This document shows positions 6,433 through 13,091 of a stretch of 15,478 nt of DNA, piece by piece; position 1 is the stretch's first letter, and each line of letters begins with the position of its first letter. A program made the position numbers and the translations under genes. This DNA comes from Clostridia bacterium (lineage in GTDB: Bacteria; Aerophobota; Aerophobia; Aerophobales; AE-B3A), in contig JAUWRC010000020.1 in assembly GCA_030610745.1 (NCBI GenBank), positions 1 through 15,478 of the forward strand, read 5' to 3'. The notes beneath the pieces are model-generated. The model saw only the letters and a list, made by a program, of their open reading frames with translations, did not search any database and had not been told where the DNA came from.

Positions 6433-6451
6433 TAGTACCGCTCCGCTTCTT

Positions 6452-6463
6452 TAGAATATTCTA
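6452..6463. promoter_or_regulatory. 12-base palindrome TAGAATATTCTA upstream of recA
   Basis: A perfect palindrome 65-76 bases ahead of the recA start, in the spacer after the small 67-residue gene. It is a candidate operator, for instance for an SOS repressor, but it matches neither the Escherichia (CTGT-N8-ACAG) nor the Bacillus (GAAC-N4-GTTC) LexA box. TAGAAT within it could also act as a -10 element, although no matching -35 was found. Confidence 0.35.
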
Positions 6464-6472
6464 TTTCCCATT

Positions 6473-6676
6473 TCATACTTCCATCTCTTCGCTATATGCA
6501 GGCTCTTTCTTCTCTGCGGGTTTTCCATATAATTTATTAATCTCTTCCATCTCCTGGTTTGACACAAAAGGAATAGATTTAAAAAAATTCTCCACCTTTT
6601 CTTCTTCTACAGTTTCCTTCACAGCTTCCTTTATAATTTTCTTAAGCTCCTCTTTATTTATGGCAATTTGTATCAT
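6473..6676 (-). CDS. Small charged helical protein of unknown function
   Basis: This 67-residue protein is rich in Lys and Glu. An N-terminal amphipathic helix (INKEELKKIIKEAVKETVEE) is followed by FFKSIPFVSNQEMEEINKLYG at about 32-52. The VS-QEMEEI--LYG pattern resembles small antitoxin-like proteins encoded beside varied genes, but I cannot name a family and no toxin gene is adjacent. Its start is well supported: AAGGAGGT lies four bases before the ATG (6674-6676), made from the last two Arg codons of thpR, so it is translated in step with thpR. Only two bases separate the thpR stop from this ATG. recA begins 86 bases downstream. Confidence 0.75.
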   Translation of the reverse strand: MIQIAINKEELKKIIKEAVKETVEEEKVENFFKSIPFVSNQEMEEINKLYGKPAEKKEPAYSEEMEV

Positions 6677-6678
6677 CT

Positions 6679-7242
6679 TTACCTCCTTACCAAGGGAATT
6701 CGTTCCAGGAGAGTATAAATAGGTCCCTCAGGAGTAAGGCGGCTCTCGATTACACCGATACTTTTTACCTCCATCTCTCCTGCCTCTATTCCCTTATGGC
6801 TTAAGACGATATCTCTCAATTTTCCTTTTTCCTTTAAAACCTTCACCCTTCCCAGTGTCAGGTGAGGTATCCATTCCCTTTTTTCTTCAGCAAAACCTTG
6901 CCTGACCAGCTCTTTTTCTAATTGGTTTACCAGAGCTTTCAGCTTATTTCCCCCTTCTTCTACCCCTACCCAGACAACTCTAGGGGAAGGAGAATCAGGA
7001 AATACCCCTGTTCCCTTGATTTTTATTCTAAAAAAAGAGAATCCAGCGGCTACCTCTCGGCTTACCCAGAGAACCTTCTTTAATCCCTCTTCTTTTATCT
7101 CCCCCAAAAATTTTAAGGTGAGGTGAATAAGGGAAGGATCTACCCATTTTATTTTATCCGGCGTCCCCTTCAATCCTTCCTGCAGCCCAGCTATTTTCCC
7201 TTTGATAGATTCGGTTAACTCTACAGCAATAAATACTCTCAT
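6679..7242 (-). CDS. thpR: RNA 2',3'-cyclic phosphodiesterase (2H phosphoesterase)
   Basis: A 187-residue member of the 2H (LigT-like) family, which opens 2',3'-cyclic phosphates on RNA and can ligate tRNA halves in vitro. Both HxTx catalytic motifs are intact: HLTLKFLGEI with H40/T42 and HLTLGRVK with H127/T129. The N-terminus MRVFIAVEL is typical, as is the RVVWVGVE strand in the middle. Length is normal for the family. The ATG at 7240-7242 has only a weak GTGAGAA ahead of it. A promoter with a perfect -35 is at 7290-7317. The gene is followed by the coupled 67-residue gene and recA, consistent with the frequent thpR-recA linkage in bacteria. Confidence 0.93.
   Translation of the reverse strand: MRVFIAVELTESIKGKIAGLQEGLKGTPDKIKWVDPSLIHLTLKFLGEIKEEGLKKVLWVSREVAAGFSFFRIKIKGTGVFPDSPSPRVVWVGVEEGGNKLKALVNQLEKELVRQGFAEEKREWIPHLTLGRVKVLKEKGKLRDIVLSHKGIEAGEMEVKSIGVIESRLTPEGPIYTLLERIPLVRR
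6681..6688 (-). promoter_or_regulatory. Full-strength ribosome site embedded in the thpR 3' end
   Basis: AAGGAGGT on the minus strand overlaps the final AGG-AGG codons and the first base of the TAA stop of thpR. It sits four bases ahead of the ATG of the 67-residue gene, which indicates translational coupling. Confidence 0.8.
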
Positions 7243-7289
7243 TTCTCACAATCATTGAATCGATGAATAAAAATCACCATTTTTACCTT

Positions 7290-7317
7290 ATCCTATAGTA
7301 TCATTCTAAGATGTCAA
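7290..7317 (-). promoter_or_regulatory. Probable sigma-70 promoter of thpR (and perhaps recA)
   Basis: On the minus strand TTGACA (7312-7317) is followed after 16 bases by TAGGAT (7290-7295). The -35 is perfect and the -10 is 4 of 6. It would start transcription near 7283, about 40 bases ahead of the thpR ATG. Confidence 0.55.
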
Positions 7318-7359
7318 TACCTGCCTCGGCAGCTGTGTCCTTCTCTTCGATTTTCTTGT

Positions 7360-7380
7360 ACGAGCAACGAGCGACGAGCA
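7360..7380. repeat. Short heptamer array ACGAGCN x3
   Basis: Units ACGAGCA, ACGAGCG and ACGAGCA with a 7-base period, then a partial ACGAATT. It ends five bases before the rsmI stop codon, in the rsmI-thpR spacer. Confidence 0.75.
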
Positions 7381-7385
7381 ACGAA

Positions 7386-8063
7386 TTAATGTTTTCCCTC
7401 AATCACCACCGTAAACTCCCCTCTGGGAAGTTTTTTCTCAAAAACTGCCTCTACCTGGCTTACCTTTCCCCTTATTATCTCCTCAAATTTCTTGGTAAGT
7501 TCCCTGCCAATGGCTATGTAACGGTCTCCCATAATTTTTCTAATCTCAGGGAGAATCTTTCTTATCCTGTGAGGAGCTTCATAGAGAATAATAGTCCTTT
7601 TCTCATCTTTTAACTCCCTCAGCTTCCTTGCCCGCTCAGCTTTCCTCCTTCCCAGAAATCCTTCAAAGATAAAGCTCTCTGTAGGAAGACCAGAGGCAAC
7701 CAGGCCACTAATTAAGGCGGTAGGGCCAGGAATAGGAACAATCTTAATTCCCTCCTTCACTGCCTCTTTTATAAGAGGAGAGCCAGGGTCAGATATTCCA
7801 GGCATCCCTGCATTACTCACCAGAGCAATATTTTCTCCGGCTTTCAAACACCTGATGAGATAAGGGGTCTTTTTAAACTGATTTTGCTCATAAAAGCTAG
7901 TTAAAGAAGTATGAATATCATAATGAGCCAATAATTTACGGGTGTGTCTGGTATCCTCACAAGCAATAAGATTTACCTGTTTTAAAACCTGAAGAGCTCT
8001 TAAGCTAATATCTTTTAAATTCCCTATAGGAGTTCCCACTGGATATAAGATACCTTTTTCCAT
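7386..8063 (-). CDS. rsmI: 16S rRNA (cytidine(1402)-2'-O)-methyltransferase
   Basis: A SAM-dependent tetrapyrrole-methylase-fold enzyme that 2'-O-methylates C1402 in the decoding centre of 16S rRNA. The opening LYPVGTPIGNLKDISLRAL, then IACEDTRHTRKLL (about 33-45), IPGPTALISGLVASGLPT and FEGFLGRRKAER are all RsmI marks, ending with LYEAPHRI and GRELTKKFEE. At 225 residues it lacks the extra C-terminal domain of the Escherichia enzyme (about 286), as in many bacteria. One oddity is VSNAGMPGISDPG at 82-94, where most relatives have SDAGTP: Asp and Thr are replaced by Asn84 and Met87. The ATG at 8061-8063 follows the upstream gene's TAA by one base, with GGGGAAG as a modest ribosome site, so the two are coupled. 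Confidence 0.96.
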   Translation of the reverse strand: MEKGILYPVGTPIGNLKDISLRALQVLKQVNLIACEDTRHTRKLLAHYDIHTSLTSFYEQNQFKKTPYLIRCLKAGENIALVSNAGMPGISDPGSPLIKEAVKEGIKIVPIPGPTALISGLVASGLPTESFIFEGFLGRRKAERARKLRELKDEKRTIILYEAPHRIRKILPEIRKIMGDRYIAIGRELTKKFEEIIRGKVSQVEAVFEKKLPRGEFTVVIEGKH

Positions 8064-8064
8064 T

Positions 8065-9204
8065 TTACTTCCCCTTCCCCAGGCGCAAAAGTTTTAACCC
8101 CAAAGAAATCAAGCCTACATGATAGTCAAATTTAACTTTTTCTTCCAACATCTCTTTTATGGATGCCCTTTTTTCGACAAACTTAAAAATATTATCTATC
8201 TGCTTATCGCTGAGTCTTCTCGCGATCTTTCTTGCCCACTGACCCATCTTCAGCTCTTTGCCCAGCTTAGCCTTCCACAATCTTTCGTATTGAAGAAGCC
8301 CTCTTTGGCTTAAGTCACCTTTAGAAAAAGCTTTTTGGAGAACATGAACCGCTGCCTCAGAACATAAAAGACCATAGAAGATACCGCCGCCAGTGGTAGT
8401 CTTCACCTGACCAGCAGCCTCACCCACAGCCAGAACCCTGTCTTTAATACTTTTTCGAACTGGCCCATAGGCTATTCTCTTTTGGTAAACTACAGGATTC
8501 TCCTCTTTAATCCTTCCGGCAAATCTTTCCCCCATAAACTTTTTCAGACGGGGGGCTCCTTTATCCTCTGCAAGAACTCCTATTCTTGCCCGCTTCTTTC
8601 TAAGAGGTACTGCCCAGGCAAAAGAACCTGGTGAAATTTGCCTGCCCACGTAAATCTCAGTTCGCCTGAGGTTCTTGACTTCTACTTCAGCCTGAGCCCC
8701 TTTAAGAAAAGAAGCAGGTACACCCAACCCCAAACTTCTTTGAAGTCGGTAATTAATCCCCGTGGCCAGGACAACAAGCCTTGCCCTCAAGGTTTCAAAA
8801 GAGGTTCCATTCCAGGACTCTACCTCGACAAAGTCTCTGCTAATATTGATTCGGTGAACCTGCTTTCCTAAATGGACGTCCACTCCCTTTCCCTGGGCAT
8901 ATTGTAAGAGCTCCTTATCAAATAAGTGCCTATCCACTACATAAGCCAGAGTCTCAGAAGGTGTGTAATTTATACTAAGAAGAGATGGTGAGAAAAAAAC
9001 TATAGACTTTATCTCGGAAACTATAGATTTTCGAGGTAAGTCGAACCGCTCAAAAGCCTCAGTGCCTATTACACCTGTACAGATGACATTCCTGCCAACT
9101 TCCTTATCCTCTTCTAAGAGAGCTACCTCAAAACCCACTTCAGCAAGCTGATAAGCAGTATAAGAGCCAATAGGTCCAGCTCCAACTACGATAGCATCGT
9201 ACAT
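8065..9204 (-). CDS. Geranylgeranyl-reductase-family FAD-dependent oxidoreductase
   Basis: This 379-residue flavoprotein carries an N-terminal dinucleotide-binding GAGPIGS motif (8-14), the acidic end of the second strand at about 31-32, a CTGVIG segment at 42-47, VVLATGI at about 144-150, and the second FAD motif VLAVGEAAGQVKTTTGGG at 257-274. The last part, with GIFYGLLCSEAA, is diagnostic of the geranylgeranyl reductase family, which saturates isoprenoid double bonds in archaeal lipids, chlorophyll or quinone side chains. In a bacterium the substrate could be a polyprenyl quinone or carrier lipid; nothing here decides this, and other FAD monooxygenase roles are possible. The start ATG (9202-9204) has AGGAGAT at a normal distance. 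rsmI follows directly. A toxin-antitoxin pair lies upstream, 23 bases away. Confidence 0.85.
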   Translation of the reverse strand: MYDAIVVGAGPIGSYTAYQLAEVGFEVALLEEDKEVGRNVICTGVIGTEAFERFDLPRKSIVSEIKSIVFFSPSLLSINYTPSETLAYVVDRHLFDKELLQYAQGKGVDVHLGKQVHRINISRDFVEVESWNGTSFETLRARLVVLATGINYRLQRSLGLGVPASFLKGAQAEVEVKNLRRTEIYVGRQISPGSFAWAVPLRKKRARIGVLAEDKGAPRLKKFMGERFAGRIKEENPVVYQKRIAYGPVRKSIKDRVLAVGEAAGQVKTTTGGGIFYGLLCSEAAVHVLQKAFSKGDLSQRGLLQYERLWKAKLGKELKMGQWARKIARRLSDKQIDNIFKFVEKRASIKEMLEEKVKFDYHVGLISLGLKLLRLGKGK

Positions 9205-9227
9205 AAAAAAATCTCCTGATTATCTTT

Positions 9228-9509
9228 TTACTTCCCTTTTTGTTTTAAAAATTTTTTAACCTCATTATGGCTACCAACAAAAGCAAAATTTATTACATCG
9301 CCCTTAAACTCAAAAATTATTCTATTTTTAATGCTTAACCTTATTTCCCAATAGTCCTTCCGGACCTTTTTTAGACCCAATCCCTGAGGTTTTTTACCTA
9401 TCTTAATAAACTCGATTAAAGCGTCAATAGCTTTAATCGAGTTTTCTTGCCCGAGAGAGGTTAATTTTTCAAATGACCTATCGTATGATTTAAGATAATT
9501 TAGGCGCAT
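9228..9509 (-). CDS. RelE/ParE-superfamily toxin
   Basis: A 93-residue basic protein with the RelE/ParE fold pattern: an N-terminal strand (LNYLKSYDRSFEKL), two helices, GLGLKKVRKDYWEIRLSIKNRIIFEF (about 43-68, read as two strands) and a last strand INFAFVGSHNEVKKFLKQ. The W-IRL-----RIIF and VGSH-EV patterns are typical of YafQ/HigB-like mRNA interferases, which cut mRNA on the ribosome, but the target cannot be told. It lies three bases after the stop of an AbrB-type antitoxin gene, the standard order. The ribosome site is weak, as expected for a coupled toxin. Confidence 0.85.
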   Translation of the reverse strand: MRLNYLKSYDRSFEKLTSLGQENSIKAIDALIEFIKIGKKPQGLGLKKVRKDYWEIRLSIKNRIIFEFKGDVINFAFVGSHNEVKKFLKQKGK

Positions 9510-9512
9510 TAT

Positions 9513-9800
9513 CTACTTTCTTAGTCTTCGAGAATGCTCTCTTGCTTTTCCAAAATCAGTATAGCTGGTATATTCACCTTTCTTCAGCTGCTGTCTCACC
9601 ATATCCTCGAACTTATCCCATTCATCATCGCTCATAAACCTTTCCTCTCCAGCTCTAGTAACGAGTAGCCGTCTTAAGATGATATCATTCTTGCCTGGTT
9701 CAAATTCGATTAAATCTCCTGGACATATATGAGCTACCTTTCTGATAGCCTCAGGTATAGTTACAGTACCACGTTCTGACACAATCGCTCTTTTTTTCAT
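9513..9800 (-). CDS. AbrB/MazE-type antitoxin (SpoVT-AbrB domain)
   Basis: A 95-residue protein with an N-terminal swapped-hairpin DNA-binding domain at about 3-48: IVSERGTVTIPEAIRKVAHI then PGDLIEFEP and IILRRL, the standard AbrB layout. The C-terminal half (about 58-95) is charged and helical (SDDEWDKFEDMVRQQLKKGE) and probably wraps the toxin. It should neutralise the RelE/ParE-type toxin encoded three bases downstream and repress its own promoter. Pairing an AbrB-type antitoxin with a RelE-type toxin is a known mixed arrangement. The ATG at 9798-9800 has GGAG directly against it, an unusually short spacing; GTG at codon 7 would cut into the domain, so the ATG is kept. A strong promoter lies at 9855-9883. 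Confidence 0.85.
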   Translation of the reverse strand: MKKRAIVSERGTVTIPEAIRKVAHICPGDLIEFEPGKNDIILRRLLVTRAGEERFMSDDEWDKFEDMVRQQLKKGEYTSYTDFGKAREHSRRLRK

Positions 9801-9854
9801 CTCCAGGTACCCCCTATCATACTAATTTTCCGTTTTGTTGTCTTTCTGTTAAAA

Positions 9855-9883
9855 AGTATAACTGATTTTCAAACTTTTGTCAA
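9855..9883 (-). promoter_or_regulatory. Sigma-70 promoter of the AbrB/RelE toxin-antitoxin operon
   Basis: On the minus strand TTGACA (9878-9883) is followed after 17 bases by TATACT (9855-9860), 11 of 12 consensus matches. Transcription would start near 9848, about 48 bases ahead of the antitoxin ATG. Confidence 0.8.
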
Positions 9884-9963
9884 GTACACACAAATTGTTG
9901 TTTATAGTCACGGGTTAGCTCAAGCACCTGTTAATCCTCTTTTGATGGGGAGTAGTGTTATTT

Positions 9964-9992
9964 TTGACATTTCCAGAAAATTAGAATATAAT
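9964..9992 (+). promoter_or_regulatory. Perfect consensus sigma-70 promoter of the DUF4954 gene
   Basis: TTGACA (9964-9969), a 17-base spacer and TATAAT (9987-9992) match the consensus at 12 of 12 positions. Transcription would begin near 9999, leaving a leader of about 28 bases that carries AGGAG (10016-10020) six bases before the ATG. It diverges from the toxin-antitoxin promoter about 80 bases away. Confidence 0.88.
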
Positions 9993-10026
9993 TTTAGCAA
10001 AGCAAAAACTCAACCAGGAGTATGAT

Positions 10027-12216
10027 ATGGATAATGTCTCAATTTTGCCCGCGGATAGCATGGGCAAGAATTTTATTCCAAATAAATACATTCCTAGAGG
10101 GAGGGATGAGTACTACCATCGTTATAATCAAACATCATGGCTAAAAGTACGATGGAGGCATCTGCATTCAGATGAGGTTGAAAGGCTTGTAAAAAATAAT
10201 AACACTTCTGATAACTGGGATGAAATACTGGTTACAGACCAGTTTGATGCAAACCAAATAAAAAATACAGAATTTTTCGGACTTGTTCGGATTGGAATAC
10301 TGCGCAATGTTATTCTTGAACATCATAACTTACACCTACCAGCGGGGATTACAAACAGTACAATTATCTCCTCTGATATAGGTAATGATGTAGCAATTCA
10401 TAATGTTCGTTATTTAGCGCATTTCATTATTGGTGATGGCTCAATACTCTTTAATATTGATGAAATGCATACAACTAACCATGCAAAATTTGGTAATGGA
10501 ATTATTAAAGAAGGCGAGTCAGAAGATGTTCGTATATGGCTTGATGTGGTGAACGAAACTGGCTCTCGCAAGGTCTTGCCTTTTGATGGCATGCTCTCGG
10601 CTGATGCCTACCTTTGGGCAAAATATCGTGATGATGCCCGCCTGCAAGAAAAACTAAAAAAGATTACACAAACGAGTTTTGACTCTCGTCGTGGTTTTTA
10701 CGGCATGGTTGGCAGTCAGTGTGTGATTAAAAATTCTCGCATCCTCAAGGATGTTAAGGTAGGCTGCCACTCGTATATTAAAGGTGCCAACAAACTAAAA
10801 AATCTAACCATCAATTCTTCAGCCGCAGAGCCTACACAAATTGGAGAAGGGGTTGAGTTAGTAAACGGCATTATTGGTTTTAACTGCCATATTTTCTATG
10901 GCTGTAAAGCTGTACGGTTTATTTTAGGTGATAATTCAAGTCTCAAATACGGGGCCAGACTTATCAACTCATTTCTGGGAGATAATTCAACCATTTCATG
11001 TTGTGAAGTGCTCAATACTCTTATATTTCCAGCACACCAGCAGCATCATAACAATTCATTTCTTACAGCCTCTCTTATTATGGGCCAGAGCAACATAGCC
11101 GCAGGTGTTACCATTGGCTCAAATCACAATAGTAGAGCCAATGACAATGAGATTCAAGCTGGCCGCGGATTCTGGCCAGGACTATGTACGAGCCTCAAGC
11201 ACTCGTCCCGTTTTGCTTCTTTTGTGTTGCTCTCAAAAGCAGATTACCCAGCGGAACTTGATATCCCCCTGCCTTTTTCACTTCTTAACAACAATCAAGC
11301 CAAGGACCAATTGGAGGTAATGCCGGCATTCTGGTGGCTGTATAATATGTATGCTTTAGCAAGAAATGCCTGGAAGTTTCAGAGGCGTGATGAGCGCAAG
11401 AGAAAAGTTCAAAATATTGAATTTGATTTTCTGGCTCCCGATACAATAGAGGAGATATGGGGTGCTCGACGCCTCTTAGAAATATGGACTGGGAAAGCAA
11501 GCCTGCGAAAAAAAGATGGGTTAACCGATGAGAAAGACGAGGAGGAAGCCTCGCAGCTTGGGCGCCAGCTTCTGTCGGGGACAGAGAACCAGATAAATGG
11601 TTTGGAAGTTCTTGGTGAAAAAATGGAAAAATCGAAACGGAAAGTGGTGATTCTCAAAGTATATAAGGCATATCATGCATACGGCGATATGCTACATTAT
11701 TATGCTGTCAAGAATCTACTCTCTTACATGAAAAGAGATACAACTGCAACGTTTTCATCTATGAGTAATACATTAAATGGCAGGCGCCAACAAGAATGGG
11801 TAAACATGGGAGGACAGATCGTGCCCAAAAAAGATGTTAAACAGCTCCGAAGTGATATTGGCCAGGGCAGGCTCACCACATGGAAAGAAATTCATTCCAG
11901 GTATAATACTCTCTGGGATAAGTATACTCTTGAAAAGCAAAAACATGCTTATGCCACGCTTTGTGAGTTAATCGGAACAGCTCACCTCACAAAGAAACAG
12001 TGGAAAGCAGCCTTAAATAAAGCAGTCAATATCCAGAAATTTATTTGTGAGGAGGTTTATATATCTCGAAAAAAAGATTTTGACAATCCATTTCGAGCCT
12101 CAACATACAGAAATGCTGCCGAGATGAGAGCTGCCATTGGTACCATCGAAGACAATAGTTTTGTTAAACAACTGCGAAAAGAGACAAAAGATTTCCAGAA
12201 ATTAGTTAAAAAATAG
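10027..12216 (+). CDS. DUF4954 family protein with left-handed beta-helix repeats
   Basis: This 729-residue protein is the only plus-strand gene here. Residues about 75-145 and 225-400 show irregular hexapeptide-type turns (IGDGSI, IGEGVEL, LGDNSSL, LGDNSTI, IAAGVTIGS), the pattern of a left-handed parallel beta-helix as in sugar-nucleotide acyl- and nucleotidyltransferases. The conserved core is SNHNSRANDNEIQAGRGFWP at about 365-384 followed by LKHSSRFASF, typical of the DUF4954 family known from Bacteroidetes and spirochaetes. After 430 comes a Trp-rich helical part (PAFWWLYNMYALARNAWKF) and a long helical C-terminus. No catalytic Rossmann domain, signal peptide or membrane helix was seen, so it is probably cytoplasmic. 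Function is unknown; a role with sugar-nucleotides is inference from the fold. It ends 17 bases from the convergent sugar-isomerase gene. Confidence 0.88.
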   Translation: MDNVSILPADSMGKNFIPNKYIPRGRDEYYHRYNQTSWLKVRWRHLHSDEVERLVKNNNTSDNWDEILVTDQFDANQIKNTEFFGLVRIGILRNVILEHHNLHLPAGITNSTIISSDIGNDVAIHNVRYLAHFIIGDGSILFNIDEMHTTNHAKFGNGIIKEGESEDVRIWLDVVNETGSRKVLPFDGMLSADAYLWAKYRDDARLQEKLKKITQTSFDSRRGFYGMVGSQCVIKNSRILKDVKVGCHSYIKGANKLKNLTINSSAAEPTQIGEGVELVNGIIGFNCHIFYGCKAVRFILGDNSSLKYGARLINSFLGDNSTISCCEVLNTLIFPAHQQHHNNSFLTASLIMGQSNIAAGVTIGSNHNSRANDNEIQAGRGFWPGLCTSLKHSSRFASFVLLSKADYPAELDIPLPFSLLNNNQAKDQLEVMPAFWWLYNMYALARNAWKFQRRDERKRKVQNIEFDFLAPDTIEEIWGARRLLEIWTGKASLRKKDGLTDEKDEEEASQLGRQLLSGTENQINGLEVLGEKMEKSKRKVVILKVYKAYHAYGDMLHYYAVKNLLSYMKRDTTATFSSMSNTLNGRRQQEWVNMGGQIVPKKDVKQLRSDIGQGRLTTWKEIHSRYNTLWDKYTLEKQKHAYATLCELIGTAHLTKKQWKAALNKAVNIQKFICEEVYISRKKDFDNPFRASTYRNAAEMRAAIGTIEDNSFVKQLRKETKDFQKLVKK

Positions 12217-12233
12217 GGACAGACACCATTTTT
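12216..12233. repeat. Short repeat GGGACAGACACCATTTTT between convergent stops
   Basis: It overlaps the last base of the DUF4954 stop and fills the spacer to the isomerase stop. The motif (AAAAATGGTGTCTGTCCC on the other strand) recurs in spacers of many bacterial genomes, to my recollection together with GTGTCAG...CTGACAC elements like the one at 3970-3996. No strong stem is present, so termination between these genes is not explained. Confidence 0.5.
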
Positions 12234-13091
12234 CTAAGGGATAAGCTGGGGAATATTTTTCTTAATATAGTTTATGCTTTGCCTCACATAATTATCTGGG
12301 TTCTTAATATCCTGGCCTACCTCTCCCAATTCAAGAGAGGCTACGGCTATCTCCTCATAGTTTTTACAGGTTCCATCAATGCCCATCTCCATTAATTTGG
12401 TCAAATAATCAGCGATTTTGGTAACCCCTGTGCCGATTATCCAATTTGCATGAATTTTTCCATTATTATCACTTATATGAGCATGCATGATTTTATCCTT
12501 TAATTTCTCCAGAGTTTGAGGAGATTCTCTGGTAATAGCTAAATGACCAATGTCAATATTGGCAAATAAATTACTTTGTCCCACATCCTCAATCATTCTT
12601 GCCATAGAGACCGTATCATTAACCACATTATAAACAAAAGGGTCCAGCTCTAAAGTTAAGAGAATATTTAGATTAAAAAGATATTCACAGTATTCTCTGA
12701 TGAAATTAAGAGAGATTACCCAGGCCTCCTCCTGGCTAATCTCTAGGGTCTTCCATCCAGCTCCAAACCCTAATAGTATTTGTTTTCCCCCTAACTCAGC
12801 CTGGAATTCAGCACAGGATTTAAGATAGAAAAGAGACTTCTCTTTTTCCTTAGAGTGCCCAGAGGCAATGTTTGCCGGGGGAAGAGTTACCATGCCAGAA
12901 GAGACTAAATCAAGCTCCTGAAACTTTTTGGCAATTTTTCTTCTTTCCCTGGAGCTTAAAGAGACAGGGTTCCCGCTTCCAAAGGCTAAAATATCCACAT
13001 ATTTAAAGCCAAAACTATTTATTCTATCTAAAGCTTTATCCAGATTTATACCTGCTATTTCCCAGATGGAATTGTTAATTCCCAGCTTCAT
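12234..13091 (-). CDS. Sugar phosphate isomerase/epimerase-like TIM-barrel protein
   Basis: A 285-residue protein of the xylose-isomerase-like TIM-barrel (AP endonuclease 2) superfamily, whose members isomerise or epimerise keto-sugars with a divalent metal. Expected metal ligands are E148 (LTLELDPF), D180 with H183 (NIDIGHLAI), H205 with D208 (HAHISDNNG) and a late Glu, E246 or E247, in KNYEEIA. The opening LGINNSIWE and the FKYVDILAFG strand also fit. Its ATG (13089-13091) overlaps the stop of the next upstream isomerase-like gene by four bases (ATGA), so the two are translated together. Only about 25 residues around the metal site resemble its neighbour, so they are probably different enzymes in one pathway and not a recent duplicate. 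The exact sugar is unknown. Confidence 0.87.
   Translation of the reverse strand: MKLGINNSIWEIAGINLDKALDRINSFGFKYVDILAFGSGNPVSLSSRERRKIAKKFQELDLVSSGMVTLPPANIASGHSKEKEKSLFYLKSCAEFQAELGGKQILLGFGAGWKTLEISQEEAWVISLNFIREYCEYLFNLNILLTLELDPFVYNVVNDTVSMARMIEDVGQSNLFANIDIGHLAITRESPQTLEKLKDKIMHAHISDNNGKIHANWIIGTGVTKIADYLTKLMEMGIDGTCKNYEEIAVASLELGEVGQDIKNPDNYVRQSINYIKKNIPQLIP

Noticed and set aside
8119..8871. Plus-strand frames opposite the geranylgeranyl-reductase-family gene
   Set aside because: They are shadows of a well-supported minus-strand gene.
10027..12216. DUF4954 protein as a named acyltransferase or nucleotidyltransferase
   Set aside because: Only the beta-helix-like repeats are shared; no Rossmann or pyrophosphorylase motif and no acyltransferase catalytic His context could be seen.
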